Shown: positions 1-7,598, numbered from the stretch's first letter. The stretch is DNA of 64,000 nt from CADCVT01 sp036389485 (GCA_036389485.1 DASVPR010000018.1:1-64000), one strand, 5' to 3'. The notes: generated by a model from the sequence alone, not told the origin. Numbers and translations are program-made.

Positions 1-175
1 CCAGCAGCCCCGACTCTCCCTCGGCCACGAACCGCCTGACCCACTTGCGAGCAGTCGTCTCACTGACCGCAAACGTCCTGGCCACCTCTGAGACCGGACG
101 GTGCTCGGCCACGACCGAGATCACCATCTTCTTTCGCTGAAGCAGACTGAGCGCCGCGTTAGCGTGCAGCCGCAT
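1..175 (-). CDS. IS481-type transposase, N-terminal part (runs off window start)
   Basis: Only the first 58 codons are inside the window. They encode a helix-turn-helix: a run ending in ALSLLQRKKMV, then PVSEVARTFAVSETTARKWV and RFVAEGESGLL. This is the typical leucine-zipper/HTH start of IS481-family DDE transposases; the catalytic core would lie beyond base 1. The ATG at 175 is preceded by a very strong AAGGAGG ribosome-binding site about 6 bases upstream. The family call rests on the HTH pattern alone, so another transposase with the same N-terminal HTH cannot be excluded. Confidence 0.8.
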   Translation of the reverse strand, partial: MRLHANAALSLLQRKKMVISVVAEHRPVSEVARTFAVSETTARKWVRRFVAEGESGLL

Positions 176-262
176 CCGGTGCCTCCTTCGGAGAGCTGGG
201 AGTGGTTCGCACCCCTCAGCCTCCGAGGAGGCCCGGACGAAACAACGTGCTCAGGAACTACA
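1..262 (-). mobile_element. Left end of an IS481-like insertion sequence (partial)
   Basis: The transposase 5' end at 175 is followed by about 87 bases up to base 262. Read in the transposase direction, the outer end begins TGTAGTTCCTGAGCACG, which fits the TG...CA type of terminus usual for IS481 elements. The stop codon of the yihY/brkB gene sits 2 bases outside (264-266). The other end and the target duplication lie outside the window, so the exact boundary is inferred. Confidence 0.45.
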
Positions 263-263
263 C

Positions 264-1217
264 CTAGCCCTCCGGCTCGGCGGCGTCCGCAGCCGCGCCG
301 GGCGCGGTGACGGGCGGCGCCGGGCGCGAACGCGACGGCGGGGCCGAGGGCGGCGGAGGACCGCCGCTGCCCGCGACCTGCGAGCGCTCGATCGTCCCGT
401 TCAGCTCGCCGCCGAGCAGGAACGCGATGGACGTGATGTACAGCCACAGCAGCAGGATCACCGCGCCCGCGAACGCCCCGTACGTCGCGCCGTAGCTGCC
501 GAAGTTCGACACGTAGAAGAAGAACAGCCCGGACGCCAAGAGCCAGATCAGCACGCCGAGCACCGCGCCGGGCGAGATCCAGCGGAAGCGCCGGTGCCGC
601 AGGTCGGGCGCGAACGCGTAGATCACCGCGAACGCGACCATCATCGCGGCGAGCGCGACGAGCCAGCGCGCGTACGTCCAGATCGACCCCGCCGTCTCGC
701 CGAGGCCGATCGTCCCGAAGAGGTCCTTCGCGACGTCGCCCCCGAGGAACACCGACACGAGCGCGACGAGCCCGAGCGCGATCATCACGAGCGTCCAGGC
801 GATGTCGACGAGCTTGCGCCGCACGAACGAGCGGTCCTCGTCGACGGCGTAGACGACGTTCAGAGCGCGACCCGCCGCGGCGAACGCGCCCGAGGCGCCG
901 TTCAGCCCGAGCGCGAGGCCCAGCGCCAGCGCGAACCCCGCCTTCGTCGCCGACGTCTCGATGAGCTTCTTCAGAGACGCATCGACGGCGTCGATGACGT
1001 CCGGCGGCGCGCGCGCGTCCCGCAGGTACGAGGTCGCGTCGGCCACCATCGACTGCTCGCCCACCAACCCGAGCACCGAGACCGCCACGAGCAGCCCCGG
1101 GAACAGCGCCATCACGAGGTAGTACGTCATCGCCGCGGCCCAGTCGGTCATCTGGTGGTGCCGGAACATCTTGAAGGCGAGCACCAGCGACGTTCGCAGC
1201 GGCGGCGGGGGGTTCAC
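264..1217 (-). CDS. YihY/virulence factor BrkB family membrane protein
   Basis: A 317-residue inner-membrane protein. The N-terminal part MTDWAAAMTYYLVMALFPG is the family signature, followed by several hydrophobic helices (about residues 35-60, 90-115, 135-160, 180-205, 215-240 and 245-270). The family has about six membrane helices and no agreed biochemical role; the old RNase BN assignment was wrong. The tail from about residue 285 is Pro/Ala/Ser-rich and low complexity. The start is a GTG 10 bases after the ANTAR gene stop on the same strand, so the two are probably cotranscribed. The stop lies 2 bases from a likely insertion-sequence end, so the original C-terminus may have been altered. 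Confidence 0.85.
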   Translation of the reverse strand: MNPPPPLRTSLVLAFKMFRHHQMTDWAAAMTYYLVMALFPGLLVAVSVLGLVGEQSMVADATSYLRDARAPPDVIDAVDASLKKLIETSATKAGFALALGLALGLNGASGAFAAAGRALNVVYAVDEDRSFVRRKLVDIAWTLVMIALGLVALVSVFLGGDVAKDLFGTIGLGETAGSIWTYARWLVALAAMMVAFAVIYAFAPDLRHRRFRWISPGAVLGVLIWLLASGLFFFYVSNFGSYGATYGAFAGAVILLLWLYITSIAFLLGGELNGTIERSQVAGSGGPPPPSAPPSRSRPAPPVTAPGAAADAAEPEG

Positions 1218-1227
1218 GCCCTCCGAG

Positions 1228-1857
1228 CTACCCGTCAGGCCGCGCCGGCAGCAGCGCGTCCCCGTCGAGCACCGCGCGAGCGGTGTCGACGACCGTCCGC
1301 GACCGCGCCCGCGCGTGCGACCGCAGCAGCTCGAACGCCGCGCGGTCGTCGAGCCCGTGGCGCTCCATCAGCACGCCCTTGGCCCGCTCGATCAACGCGC
1401 GCCGGTCGAGCGCGCCTTCGAGCTGGCCGACCTGCTCGGCGAGCCGCGCGGAGTCGGCGTGCCGGCGGACCGCCAGCTCGAGCGCGCTCTGCAGCGCCTC
1501 CTCCGAATGCCGGCCGGCGACGGCGTCCACCCCGCGCTCCGCGGCACGGCGCACGAACGACGCGTCCTCGCCGTCCAGCAGCGCGACGACCGGCCCCGAC
1601 GCGTACGCGCTGATCTCCTCGATCAGGTCGAGCGCGTGCTCGTCGTCCCGGTGGACCACGACCACTGCCGCGTCCGGATCCGTCTCGGCGACCCGATCGC
1701 CCACCGACCGGACGTCGACCGCGAGCGCGGTCACGTCGTGCCCGAGCCGCGCCAGCAGCGCCGCCGTGCGTTCGAGCGCCTGCTCGTCCTCGTCGGCCGC
1801 CAGCACCCGCAGCGCCGCCGCCGACCCGTCCGCTTCCGTGCTCACGGCGCGTATCAT
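1228..1857 (-). CDS. ANTAR-domain response regulator (RNA-binding antiterminator type)
   Basis: A 209-residue two-domain protein. Residues about 15-125 look like a receiver domain with a degenerate phospho-acceptor region (AALRVLAADEDEQ, then DPDAAVVVVHRDDEHALDL). Residues about 140-200 form the ANTAR three-helix module: ALIERAKGVLMERHGLDDRA, then AFELLRSHARARSRTVVDTA. ANTAR proteins bind paired hairpins in mRNA leaders and prevent termination. The ATG at 1857 could be replaced by an internal GTG at 1845 (VSTEADGS), which has a TGATAC box 5 bases upstream. It lies divergent to the sigma-factor gene and upstream of the BrkB gene. Its RNA target is not visible. Confidence 0.85.
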   Translation of the reverse strand: MIRAVSTEADGSAAALRVLAADEDEQALERTAALLARLGHDVTALAVDVRSVGDRVAETDPDAAVVVVHRDDEHALDLIEEISAYASGPVVALLDGEDASFVRRAAERGVDAVAGRHSEEALQSALELAVRRHADSARLAEQVGQLEGALDRRALIERAKGVLMERHGLDDRAAFELLRSHARARSRTVVDTARAVLDGDALLPARPDG

Positions 1858-1991
1858 GACTTCTCGTCACACGGCCGAGCCCCCCGCCGCCCGTGACCCG
1901 CCGTCGCCGCCGGCGCGCGGTTGGACCATCGCACCGATGGGAACGGACAGGGGGACGTGCTGCACCACTACACCAGGATCCGGGCCCCGCA

Positions 1992-2798
1992 GTGATCCAG
2001 CGGCGATCCGCGGCGGCCACCAGCGGTCCCGAGCGGGAGGCGGAGGACCGCGAGCTGTTCGTGCGCCTGAAGGCGGGTGACACCGCCGCGCGCGACCAGC
2101 TCGCCGAGCGCTTCCTGCCGCTGGCGCGCCAGCTCGCCCGGCGCTACCAGCGCGCCGACGAGCCGCTGGACGACCTGGTGCAGGTGGCCTCGCTCGGGCT
2201 CATCAAGGCGATCGACCGGTTCGACCCCGCGCGGGAGGTCGCGTTCTCGAGCTACGCCGTCCCGACCATCCTCGGCGAGCTGAAGCGCCACTTCCGCGAC
2301 CGGACGTGGTCGGTCCGGGTCCCAAGAGACCTGCAGGAGCTGGCGCTGAAGGTCGACAAGGCCGTGGCGACGCTCAGCCGCGACCTCCGGCGCCAGCCGA
2401 GCGTCCCCGAGATCGCCGCGGCCGTGGACGCCGGCGAGGAGGACGTCCTGGAGGCGCTGGAGGCCGCAGGCGCCTACCGCGCGACCTCGTTCGACGCCCC
2501 GCGCAGTTCCGACGAGGAGGGCGGCGACAGCCTGGCCGACGCCCTCGGCACCACCGAGGCCGGCTTCGGCCTCGCCGAGCAGCGCGCGACGCTCGAACGG
2601 CTCATGGCCGCGATCACCCCCCGCGAGCGAGAGGTCCTGCGGCTGCGCTTCGTCGAGGACCTGACCCAGGCGGAGATCGGCGAGCGGATCGGGGTGTCGC
2701 AGATGCAGGTCTCGCGCCTCATCCGCCAGTCGCTCGCCCGCCTGCGCACCGCCGGCCTCGCCGCCGAGCGCCACCTCCCCGGCGGGTCGGCCGAGTAG
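1992..2798 (+). CDS. RNA polymerase sigma factor, SigB/SigF/SigG subfamily
   Basis: About 268 residues with the layout of a stress or sporulation group-3 sigma factor: region 2 (YQRADEPLDDLVQVASLGLI, then KAIDRFDPAREVAFSSYAVP), a region 3 segment starting TWSVRVPRDLQELALKVDKA, and region 4 (TPREREVLRLRFVEDLTQAE, with HTH GERIGVSQMQVSRLIRQSL). I place the start at GTG 1992; the open frame extends to ATG 1893, but those upstream residues are an Arg-rich shadow unlike the family. Such factors are held by RsbW-type anti-sigma kinases and freed by STAS antagonists, and this window carries such a module at 11969-13258. A HAD phosphatase and CsbD follow directly. Confidence 0.92.
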   Translation: MIQRRSAAATSGPEREAEDRELFVRLKAGDTAARDQLAERFLPLARQLARRYQRADEPLDDLVQVASLGLIKAIDRFDPAREVAFSSYAVPTILGELKRHFRDRTWSVRVPRDLQELALKVDKAVATLSRDLRRQPSVPEIAAAVDAGEEDVLEALEAAGAYRATSFDAPRSSDEEGGDSLADALGTTEAGFGLAEQRATLERLMAAITPREREVLRLRFVEDLTQAEIGERIGVSQMQVSRLIRQSLARLRTAGLAAERHLPGGSAE

Positions 2799-3448
2799 TG
2801 GCACGCGCGGCGATCCTCGACGTCGACGGCACGCTCGTCGACACGAACTACCAGCACGCGCTCGCGTGGTACCGCGCGTTCCGCCAGAGCGAGTTCGTGC
2901 TGCCGATCTGGCGGATCCACCGCGCGATCGGCATGGGCGGCGACCAGCTCGTCCCGCACCTGATCGGCGAGGAGAAGGCCGAGGAGCACGGCGAGGAGAT
3001 CCGCGCCGCCGAGAAGGCGCTGTACAAGGACATGATCGAGGAGTGCGAGCCGCTCGAGGGCGCGCGCGAGCTGATCCGGGAGCTGCGCGAGAACGACAAG
3101 GTCGTGATCTTCGCCTCCTCCGCCAAGGGCAGCGAGATCGAGCACTACCTCGACCTCCTCGACGCCCGCGAGACCGCCGACGACTGGACGATGTCCGACG
3201 ACGTCGAGGAGACGAAGCCGGCCCCCGACCTCGTCCACGCCGCGATCGAGAAGGCCGGGACGGACGACGCCGTCATGGTCGGCGACACCACCTGGGACGT
3301 CGAGGCGGCGAAGCGCGCCGGCATCGAGACGATCGCCGTCATGACCGGCGGCTTCAGCGCCGACGAGCTGCGGGACGCCGGTGCCGCGCAGGTGTTCGAG
3401 TCGATCGCCGAGCTCCGAGAGCGCATCGGCGACACGGCCCTGGGGTAG
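2798..3448 (+). CDS. HAD-superfamily hydrolase (phosphoglycolate phosphatase-like)
   Basis: A 216-residue haloacid-dehalogenase-type phosphatase. Motif I is DVDGT at residues 8-12 with the nucleophilic first Asp, motif II includes VVIFASSAKG, motif III is KPAPD, and motif IV is GDTTWDVEAA. A helical cap domain sits between motifs I and II, as in the Gph/PGP group. The GTG start shares its first base with the last base of the sigma-factor stop, so translation is coupled. The substrate cannot be told from sequence; a small phosphorylated metabolite is likely. The tight link to the sigma gene is the main contextual clue. Confidence 0.88.
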   Translation: MARAAILDVDGTLVDTNYQHALAWYRAFRQSEFVLPIWRIHRAIGMGGDQLVPHLIGEEKAEEHGEEIRAAEKALYKDMIEECEPLEGARELIRELRENDKVVIFASSAKGSEIEHYLDLLDARETADDWTMSDDVEETKPAPDLVHAAIEKAGTDDAVMVGDTTWDVEAAKRAGIETIAVMTGGFSADELRDAGAAQVFESIAELRERIGDTALG

Positions 3449-3458
3449 CCGAATTCGT

Positions 3459-3650
3459 ATGGGAATTCTCGACAAGATCACCGGCCGCGCGAAGAAGGCC
3501 GCCGGAGACATCGCCGACGACCCGTCGCTGCGTCGCGAGGGCCGTCAGGAGGAGCGCAAGGGCGAGGCCAAGGAGGAGCTGAGCAACGCCCAGGAGAAGG
3601 CGGACGCGAAGGCCGAAGAGGTCGCCGACCTCGAGCGGAAGACGTCCTGA
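3459..3650 (+). CDS. CsbD-family stress protein
   Basis: A 63-residue, highly charged, Ala/Glu/Lys-rich protein: MGILDKITGRAKKAAGDIAD, then repeated E/K helical segments. It matches the CsbD family, small soluble proteins of unknown biochemical function that are strongly induced by sigma-B in Bacillus. The ATG at 3459 follows the HAD gene by 10 bases, so it probably belongs to the same transcript as the SigB/F-like sigma factor. The longer open frame from 3381 adds an Arg/Ser-rich shadow segment and was not used. Confidence 0.88.
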   Translation: MGILDKITGRAKKAAGDIADDPSLRREGRQEERKGEAKEELSNAQEKADAKAEEVADLERKTS

Positions 3651-3859
3651 TGCTCGCGGGGAGCGCGCCCGGGCTCGAGGTGCCCCCGCCGGCGGACCCT
3701 GTCCAGCCCGCGGTGCCCGACAGCCCCGGCGTGCCCACCGCGCCCGACACGCCGGGCACGCCGGACGAACCGGTCACGCCCGCCGTGCCGGAGTCGCCGA
3801 CGGTCCCGACCGACCCGGTCCCCGAACCCGAGGTCCCGGCCGACCCGGCTGACGCGTAG
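3650..3859 (+). CDS. Proline-rich small protein, hypothetical
   Basis: A 69-codon frame whose ATG overlaps the csbD stop (TGATG), suggesting coupled translation. The product is almost all Pro, Val, Asp, Thr and Glu in a loose repeat (VPTAPDTPGTPDEP, then VTPAVPESPTVPTDP), with no membrane segment or signal. No function is recognisable. A Gly/Ser/Thr-rich frame also stays open on the other strand (3478-3954), as expected for such repetitive GC-rich DNA, so the coding strand is not certain. The overlap with csbD is the best argument for the plus strand. Confidence 0.5.
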   Translation: MLAGSAPGLEVPPPADPVQPAVPDSPGVPTAPDTPGTPDEPVTPAVPESPTVPTDPVPEPEVPADPADA

Positions 3860-4037
3860 GTCTCAAAGCTTCTAGCGAAAACGGCTAGCGGAACGGCTGC
3901 CGCCGCTTCGGTGGTGCCGCCCCGGTTAGGCGACCTTTTGCTGAGACACCTCACACATCACTGATTCCGCCGGGGCCGGCGGGATGATCCTCCCTACAAC
4001 GACTCCGCCCCGGCCGCGAACCGGGGCGAAGCAGAAA

Positions 4038-4058
4038 GTCAGCGATGCGCGTGCTGAC
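4038..4058. repeat. Upstream palindrome of a two-gene cassette (GTCAGC-N9-GCTGAC)
   Basis: Six-base arms GTCAGC and GCTGAC surround a 9-base loop and are followed by GGT. The same arms plus GGT recur at 4740-4761, just after the second gene of the pair, with a 4-base loop. The two copies bracket the two small genes at 4113-4728. Confidence 0.5.
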
Positions 4059-4112
4059 GGTGGGATGAGGAGGACCCATTGTCGCACTCGCACCGGACAG
4101 ACAGGGAGCGAG

Positions 4113-4379
4113 ATGAGCGGCGAAAATGAAGAGGAACCGCTTCACCCCAAGCGCAAAGCGAACCGCGATCAGACCTTCATCCATGTCGGCGACAAACGGC
4201 TCAAGAAGGTGCAGAAAGTTGCCTGGGAGGCGGGCTGGTGGCCCGAGCGCAAGAAGAAGGGGATCATGTGGCTGGCACCCGATGGAGTCGGTCAGGTCAT
4301 GCTGCACGCGACGGACAGTGATCATCACGCCTTCGACAACGCGGTGTCCGAGTTTCGCAACGCCGGACTGTCGGTCTGA
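4113..4379 (+). CDS. HicA-like small basic protein (candidate toxin of a two-gene cassette)
   Basis: 88 residues starting at an ATG preceded by AGGGAG. The C-terminal half has the spacing of the HicA double-stranded-RNA-binding-like fold: LKKVQKVAWEAGW, a basic turn ERKKKGIMW, a DG-containing strand, then HATDSDHHAFDNAV and a final RNAGL helix. HicA mRNA interferases carry a catalytic His shortly after the KG turn; here that position reads Met-Trp, so the classic nuclease residue appears to be missing. The N-terminal 25 residues are charged and probably disordered. It lies 61 bases upstream of another small gene, and palindromes flank both. The HicA resemblance is by eye and moderate. Confidence 0.6.
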   Translation: MSGENEEEPLHPKRKANRDQTFIHVGDKRLKKVQKVAWEAGWWPERKKKGIMWLAPDGVGQVMLHATDSDHHAFDNAVSEFRNAGLSV

Positions 4380-4440
4380 GGCTGATCTGCCGACTACCCG
4401 GTTGACGTTCTCCTACCATGGGCAGAAGATGGAGCACCTA

Positions 4441-4728
4441 ATGAGCGACGACTACCGCGATTGGAAGATCACGCTCCCGTTCACGGTCCCTGTGGGGGAC
4501 ACGGACGGGGTGCTCACCGAGGCCCTGTTTGACGCGGCCGTCCACCACGCGCCTTCCGAGGCGCGCGGCATCGTTGCCCGGGCCGACACGAGCGAGGGGA
4601 AGGTGTGGATCGTCTTCACGCTGACCAACTCCTCACAGGGGTTCGCGCAGGACCTCGCTAAGCAGATGCGCGAACGCGTCGCGGAGACGGTGTTCTCCGG
4701 CGACGACGCCTGCGTTTCAGCGACGTAG
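4441..4728 (+). CDS. Small hypothetical protein, possible partner of the HicA-like protein
   Basis: 95 residues from ATG 4441, with GGAG about 8 bases upstream; an in-frame ATG at 4429 lacks a good ribosome-binding site. The sequence (DWKITLPFTVPVGDTDGV, then LTEALFDAAVHHAPSEARGI, VWIVFTLTNSS, and a helix LAKQMRERVAETVF) suggests a mixed alpha/beta single domain without membrane segments. I do not recognise the family. Its position directly behind a HicA-like gene and before a strong hairpin suggests a two-gene unit, perhaps toxin and antitoxin. It does not match the HicB pattern. Confidence 0.6.
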   Translation: MSDDYRDWKITLPFTVPVGDTDGVLTEALFDAAVHHAPSEARGIVARADTSEGKVWIVFTLTNSSQGFAQDLAKQMRERVAETVFSGDDACVSAT

Positions 4729-4739
4729 CGACGCGGCGA

Positions 4740-4759
4740 CCGTCAGCGTGCGCTGACGG
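4740..4759 (+). terminator. Strong hairpin after the two-gene cassette
   Basis: A perfect 8-bp stem CCGTCAGC/GCTGACGG with a GTGC loop lies 11 bases after the stop of the second small gene. There is no T-run, as is common for high-GC terminators. Its arms repeat the palindrome at 4038-4058, so it may instead be a mobile-cassette end. Confidence 0.5.
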
Positions 4760-4852
4760 TTGATCGCCCGCGCAACTTGGTGAGGATTGTCGGGCCGGAT
4801 GCAGCCTGAGGCAAACGCGATCCAGCCCCCGAACGCGAAGCGGCGCGGGCCG

Positions 4853-5371
4853 CTACGCGAGACCTTCTACCTCGAACTCGCGGAGGAAGCCCTCGAACAG
4901 CCGGCGGTGGCCCTCCTCGTCGCGGAGGATCGCGATCACCATGTCGTTGGTGACCGGGTCGAGGCCCTCGGTCGCCTCGATGATCGCGTTGTAGTGCTCG
5001 ATCGCGCCGGTCTCGGCCTCGATCACGCCCTTGATGACGTGGACGATGTCGGTCTGCTGCTCGGGGGGCTGGAGGAACGTCTGCTCGGCCGCGAAGTCGA
5101 GTGAGCCGGGCACGACGCCGTACAGCTCCTTGATGCGCTTCGCGAACTCCTGCGCATGCCCGAGCTCCTCCTGGATGTCCTGCTGGAGGGACTCGATGAC
5201 CTCCTGCGCCCTCAGGCCGTCCGGGTTCGTCGAGTTGGCGATGTAGCTCATCACCGTCTCGATCTCCATCCAGTAGGCCTTGGTCAGAAGCTGGATGATC
5301 TGCTCACGCTGCTCGCGCTTCTCGTCCGAGAGGATCCCCTGCGCGGCGGAGCGGGGGGGTGCTGTGCTCAT
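4853..5371 (-). CDS. Ferritin-like domain protein (bacterioferritin/Dps-like)
   Basis: 172 residues forming a four-helix ferritin-like bundle. Metal-ligand patterns are visible: EIETVMSYIANS in helix 1, QQDIQEELGHAQEF in helix 2, EAETGAIEHYNAII in helix 3 and LRDEEGHRRLFEGF in helix 4, that is paired E...ExxH motifs of a di-iron site. It probably oxidises or stores iron, or protects against peroxide. The ATG overlaps the stop of the upstream GlxA-type regulator (ATGA), so the two form one operon and the regulator may control it. Confidence 0.85.
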   Translation of the reverse strand: MSTAPPRSAAQGILSDEKREQREQIIQLLTKAYWMEIETVMSYIANSTNPDGLRAQEVIESLQQDIQEELGHAQEFAKRIKELYGVVPGSLDFAAEQTFLQPPEQQTDIVHVIKGVIEAETGAIEHYNAIIEATEGLDPVTNDMVIAILRDEEGHRRLFEGFLREFEVEGLA

Positions 5372-6315
5372 ACCGCCTGACTGCCCCGAAACGCTCGCCG
5401 GTACGCGGTCGGCGTGGTGTGGACGGCGCGCCCGAAGTGCTCGCGCAGTCCGGTCGCGGTGCCGAAGCCGGACTCGGCGGCGACCGCCTCGACGGGGAGG
5501 TCGGTACGCTCGAGCAGGCGCCGCGCGTGGGCGATCCGCTGGTCGATCAGCCAGCGCAGCGGGGTCGTGCCGGTCTCGGCGCGGAAGCGGCGGGCGAACG
5601 AGCGCTCGCTCATCAGCGCGTGCGTTGCCATGTCGGCGACGGTCAGCGGCTGGTGGAGGCGCTCGAGGGCCCACGCCCGGGTGGAGTCGAGCCCGGCGGC
5701 CGGCGTCGGCGGGAGCGGCCGGTCGACGAACTGCGCCTGGCCGCCGCTGCGGTGCGGCGCGACGACGATCCGCCGCGCGACGCGGTTCGCGCGCTCGGCG
5801 CCGTGGTCGGCGCGGACGAGGTGCAGGCAGAGGTCGATGCCGGCCGCGACGCCCGCGGACGTCAGGACGTCGCCCTCGTCGACGTAGAGCACGTCCGGGT
5901 CGACGTCCACCTGCGGGTGCAGCGCCGCGAGCGCCGGGGCGTCGTGCCAGTGCGTCGTCGCGCGCCGCCCGTCGAGCAGGCCCGCCGCCGCGAGCACGAA
6001 CGCGCCGGTGCAGACCGAGGCGATCCGCGCCCCGCGGGCGTGCGCGGCGCGCAGCGCGCTCAGCGCCTCGTCCGGCCACTCGCGCTCGACGTCGTCGTGG
6101 CCGGGCACGACGACCGTGTCCGCCCGCTCCAGCGCGTCGAGCCCGTGCTCCGCCACGACGGCGAACCCGGTGTGCGTCGGCACCGCTCCCGGTGCCGGCG
6201 TGCAGACCGCGAACGAGTAGCGCCGCCGCTCGGCCGGGTGGCCGAACACCTGCGCCGGTGTCGCCAGGTCGAACGCGACGACGCCGGGGAAGACGAGAGC
6301 CACGACGCGGTGCAT
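5368..6315 (-). CDS. GlxA-family transcriptional regulator (DJ-1/PfpI domain + AraC HTH)
   Basis: 315 residues. Residues about 3-170 are a class I glutamine-amidotransferase/DJ-1 fold with the nucleophile elbow ASVCTGAFVLAAAGLLDG. Residues about 205-305 are an AraC-type double HTH: LTVADMATHALMSERSFARR, then TPLRWLIDQRIAHARRLLER and VEAVAAESGFGTATGLREHF. In GlxA proteins the DJ-1 domain senses a ligand rather than acting as an enzyme. The gene is divergent from a DJ-1-family gene with a 9-bp inverted repeat in between, and overlaps the ferritin gene downstream. The natural reading is local control of both sides, though the ligand is unknown. Confidence 0.9.
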   Translation of the reverse strand: MHRVVALVFPGVVAFDLATPAQVFGHPAERRRYSFAVCTPAPGAVPTHTGFAVVAEHGLDALERADTVVVPGHDDVEREWPDEALSALRAAHARGARIASVCTGAFVLAAAGLLDGRRATTHWHDAPALAALHPQVDVDPDVLYVDEGDVLTSAGVAAGIDLCLHLVRADHGAERANRVARRIVVAPHRSGGQAQFVDRPLPPTPAAGLDSTRAWALERLHQPLTVADMATHALMSERSFARRFRAETGTTPLRWLIDQRIAHARRLLERTDLPVEAVAAESGFGTATGLREHFGRAVHTTPTAYRRAFRGSQAV

Positions 6316-6349
6316 GGCAGGATTCTTGCGCAGATTGTCGATCCTGCCA
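6315..6349. promoter_or_regulatory. Inverted repeat between divergent GlxA regulator and DJ-1 gene
   Basis: Nine-base arms TGGCAGGAT and ATCCTGCCA are separated by 17 bases. Arm spacing of about two helical turns centre-to-centre fits a dimeric AraC-type regulator. The left arm overlaps the start codon of the regulator, so binding would give autoregulation and control of the divergent gene. Confidence 0.5.
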
Positions 6350-6386
6350 CTGGCGGCCCCGTGCCGCGGTCGCGAGGATCGTCCGC

Positions 6387-6989
6387 ATGCGAATCGAGAT
6401 CGTGGTGTACGACGGCTTCGACGAGCTCGACGCGATCGGGCCGTTCGAGGTGCTGCGCAACGCGGCGACGGTGGTGGAGGACCTCGACGTCGAGCTGGTC
6501 GGCGAGAACGGCGGCGGCGAGGTGGTCGCCTCCCACGGGATGAGGCTCGTGGTCGAGGGCGGGCTGAGCGGCGACGCCGACCTGGTCATCGTCCCGGGCG
6601 GCGGCTGGAACGACCGCGCGCCGCAGGGCGCGCGGGCCGTCGCCGAGCGCGGAGAGCTGCCGCGGCGCCTCGCCGAGCTGCACGACGCCGGCGCGCGCAT
6701 GGCTTCCGTCTGCACGGGCGGGATGCTCCTGGCGTCCGCCGGGCTGACGAACGGCCGGCCCGCAACCACGCATCAGGGCGCGCTCGACGAGCTGCGCGCG
6801 AGCGGCGCCGACGTCAAGGAGGACCGCGTCGTCGACGACGGCGACGTCATCACCTCCGGCGGCGTCACCTCGGGCCTCGACATGGCGCTGCACCTGGTCG
6901 AGCGCGAGTGGGGCGAGCGGCTCGCCGACGGGATCGCGAAGGAGATGGAGATCAACCGGGATCGCCGGGTATGGCGATCACATGGGTGA
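6387..6989 (+). CDS. DJ-1/PfpI family protein
   Basis: 200 residues of a single DJ-1/PfpI domain: MRIEIVVYDGFDELDAIGPF (typical strand 1 and loop), VIVPGGGWNDR, the nucleophile elbow MASVCTGGMLLASAGL with its Cys, and ITSGGVTSGLDMALHLVERE. This subgroup resembles isonitrile hydratase (InhA-like) and the N-terminal domain of GlxA regulators. The enzyme activity is not assignable. It is divergent from the GlxA regulator, and its last 8 bases overlap the next gene, another DJ-1-fold protein, so the pair is translationally coupled. Confidence 0.88.
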   Translation: MRIEIVVYDGFDELDAIGPFEVLRNAATVVEDLDVELVGENGGGEVVASHGMRLVVEGGLSGDADLVIVPGGGWNDRAPQGARAVAERGELPRRLAELHDAGARMASVCTGGMLLASAGLTNGRPATTHQGALDELRASGADVKEDRVVDDGDVITSGGVTSGLDMALHLVEREWGERLADGIAKEMEINRDRRVWRSHG

Positions 6990-7593
6990 AAAGAAGCTCC
7001 AAGGCAAGAAGATCGCCATCCTCGCCACCGACGGCGTGGAGCAGGTCGAGCTGACCGAGCCGCGCAAGGCGCTCGAGGACGCCGGCGCCGAGACCGTGCT
7101 GGTCAGCCTCGGCGAGGGCCAGATCCAGGCGTTCGAGCACCTCGACCACGCCGAGAAGTTCGACGTCGACCTCCTGGTCGGCAACGCGACGGCGGACGAC
7201 TTCGACGGCGTCCTCATCCCGGGCGGCGTCGCCAACGGCGACTTCCTGCGCGCCGACGAGGACGCGTGCCGGTTCGTGGCGGCGTTCGCCGCCGCGAAGA
7301 AGCCGATCGCGTCGATCTGCCACGGCCCGTGGATCCTGGTCGAGACGGGCATCGTGAAGGGCCGGACGATCACGTCGTGGCCGTCGCTGAAGACCGACGT
7401 CGAGAACGCCGGCGGCACGTGGGTCGACGAGGAGGTCCACGTCGACGCCGGCCTGACGACCTCGCGGAAGCCCGACGACCTCGCGGCGTTCTGCGCCAAG
7501 ATCGTGGAGGAGTTCTGCGAGGGCGAGCACGAGGACGCGCCGCAGCCCGAGGGGCGCTTCGCGCGCGAGGACGAGACCGCGAAGACGAGCTAG
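6982..7593 (+). CDS. Type 1 glutamine amidotransferase / PfpI-like protein (DJ-1 superfamily)
   Basis: 203 residues: KIAILATDGVEQVELTEPRK at the N-terminus, VLIPGGVANGDFLR, the active-site elbow PIASICHGPWILVETG with Cys-His-Gly, then TSWPSLKTDVENAGG. This is the YhbO/PfpI group, which includes proteins reported to act on glycated or stress-damaged proteins. The C-terminal 25 residues are acidic and variable. It overlaps the upstream DJ-1 gene by 8 bases. Two adjacent but distinct DJ-1-fold proteins plus a DJ-1-containing regulator make an unusual cluster of the same fold. Confidence 0.9.
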   Translation: MGEKKLQGKKIAILATDGVEQVELTEPRKALEDAGAETVLVSLGEGQIQAFEHLDHAEKFDVDLLVGNATADDFDGVLIPGGVANGDFLRADEDACRFVAAFAAAKKPIASICHGPWILVETGIVKGRTITSWPSLKTDVENAGGTWVDEEVHVDAGLTTSRKPDDLAAFCAKIVEEFCEGEHEDAPQPEGRFAREDETAKTS

Positions 7594-7598
7594 CGCGC

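Noticed and set aside
1893..1991. N-terminal extension of the sigma factor from ATG 1893
   Set aside because: The extra 33 residues are Arg/Gly-rich, unlike sigma factors; GTG 1992 gives the usual length.
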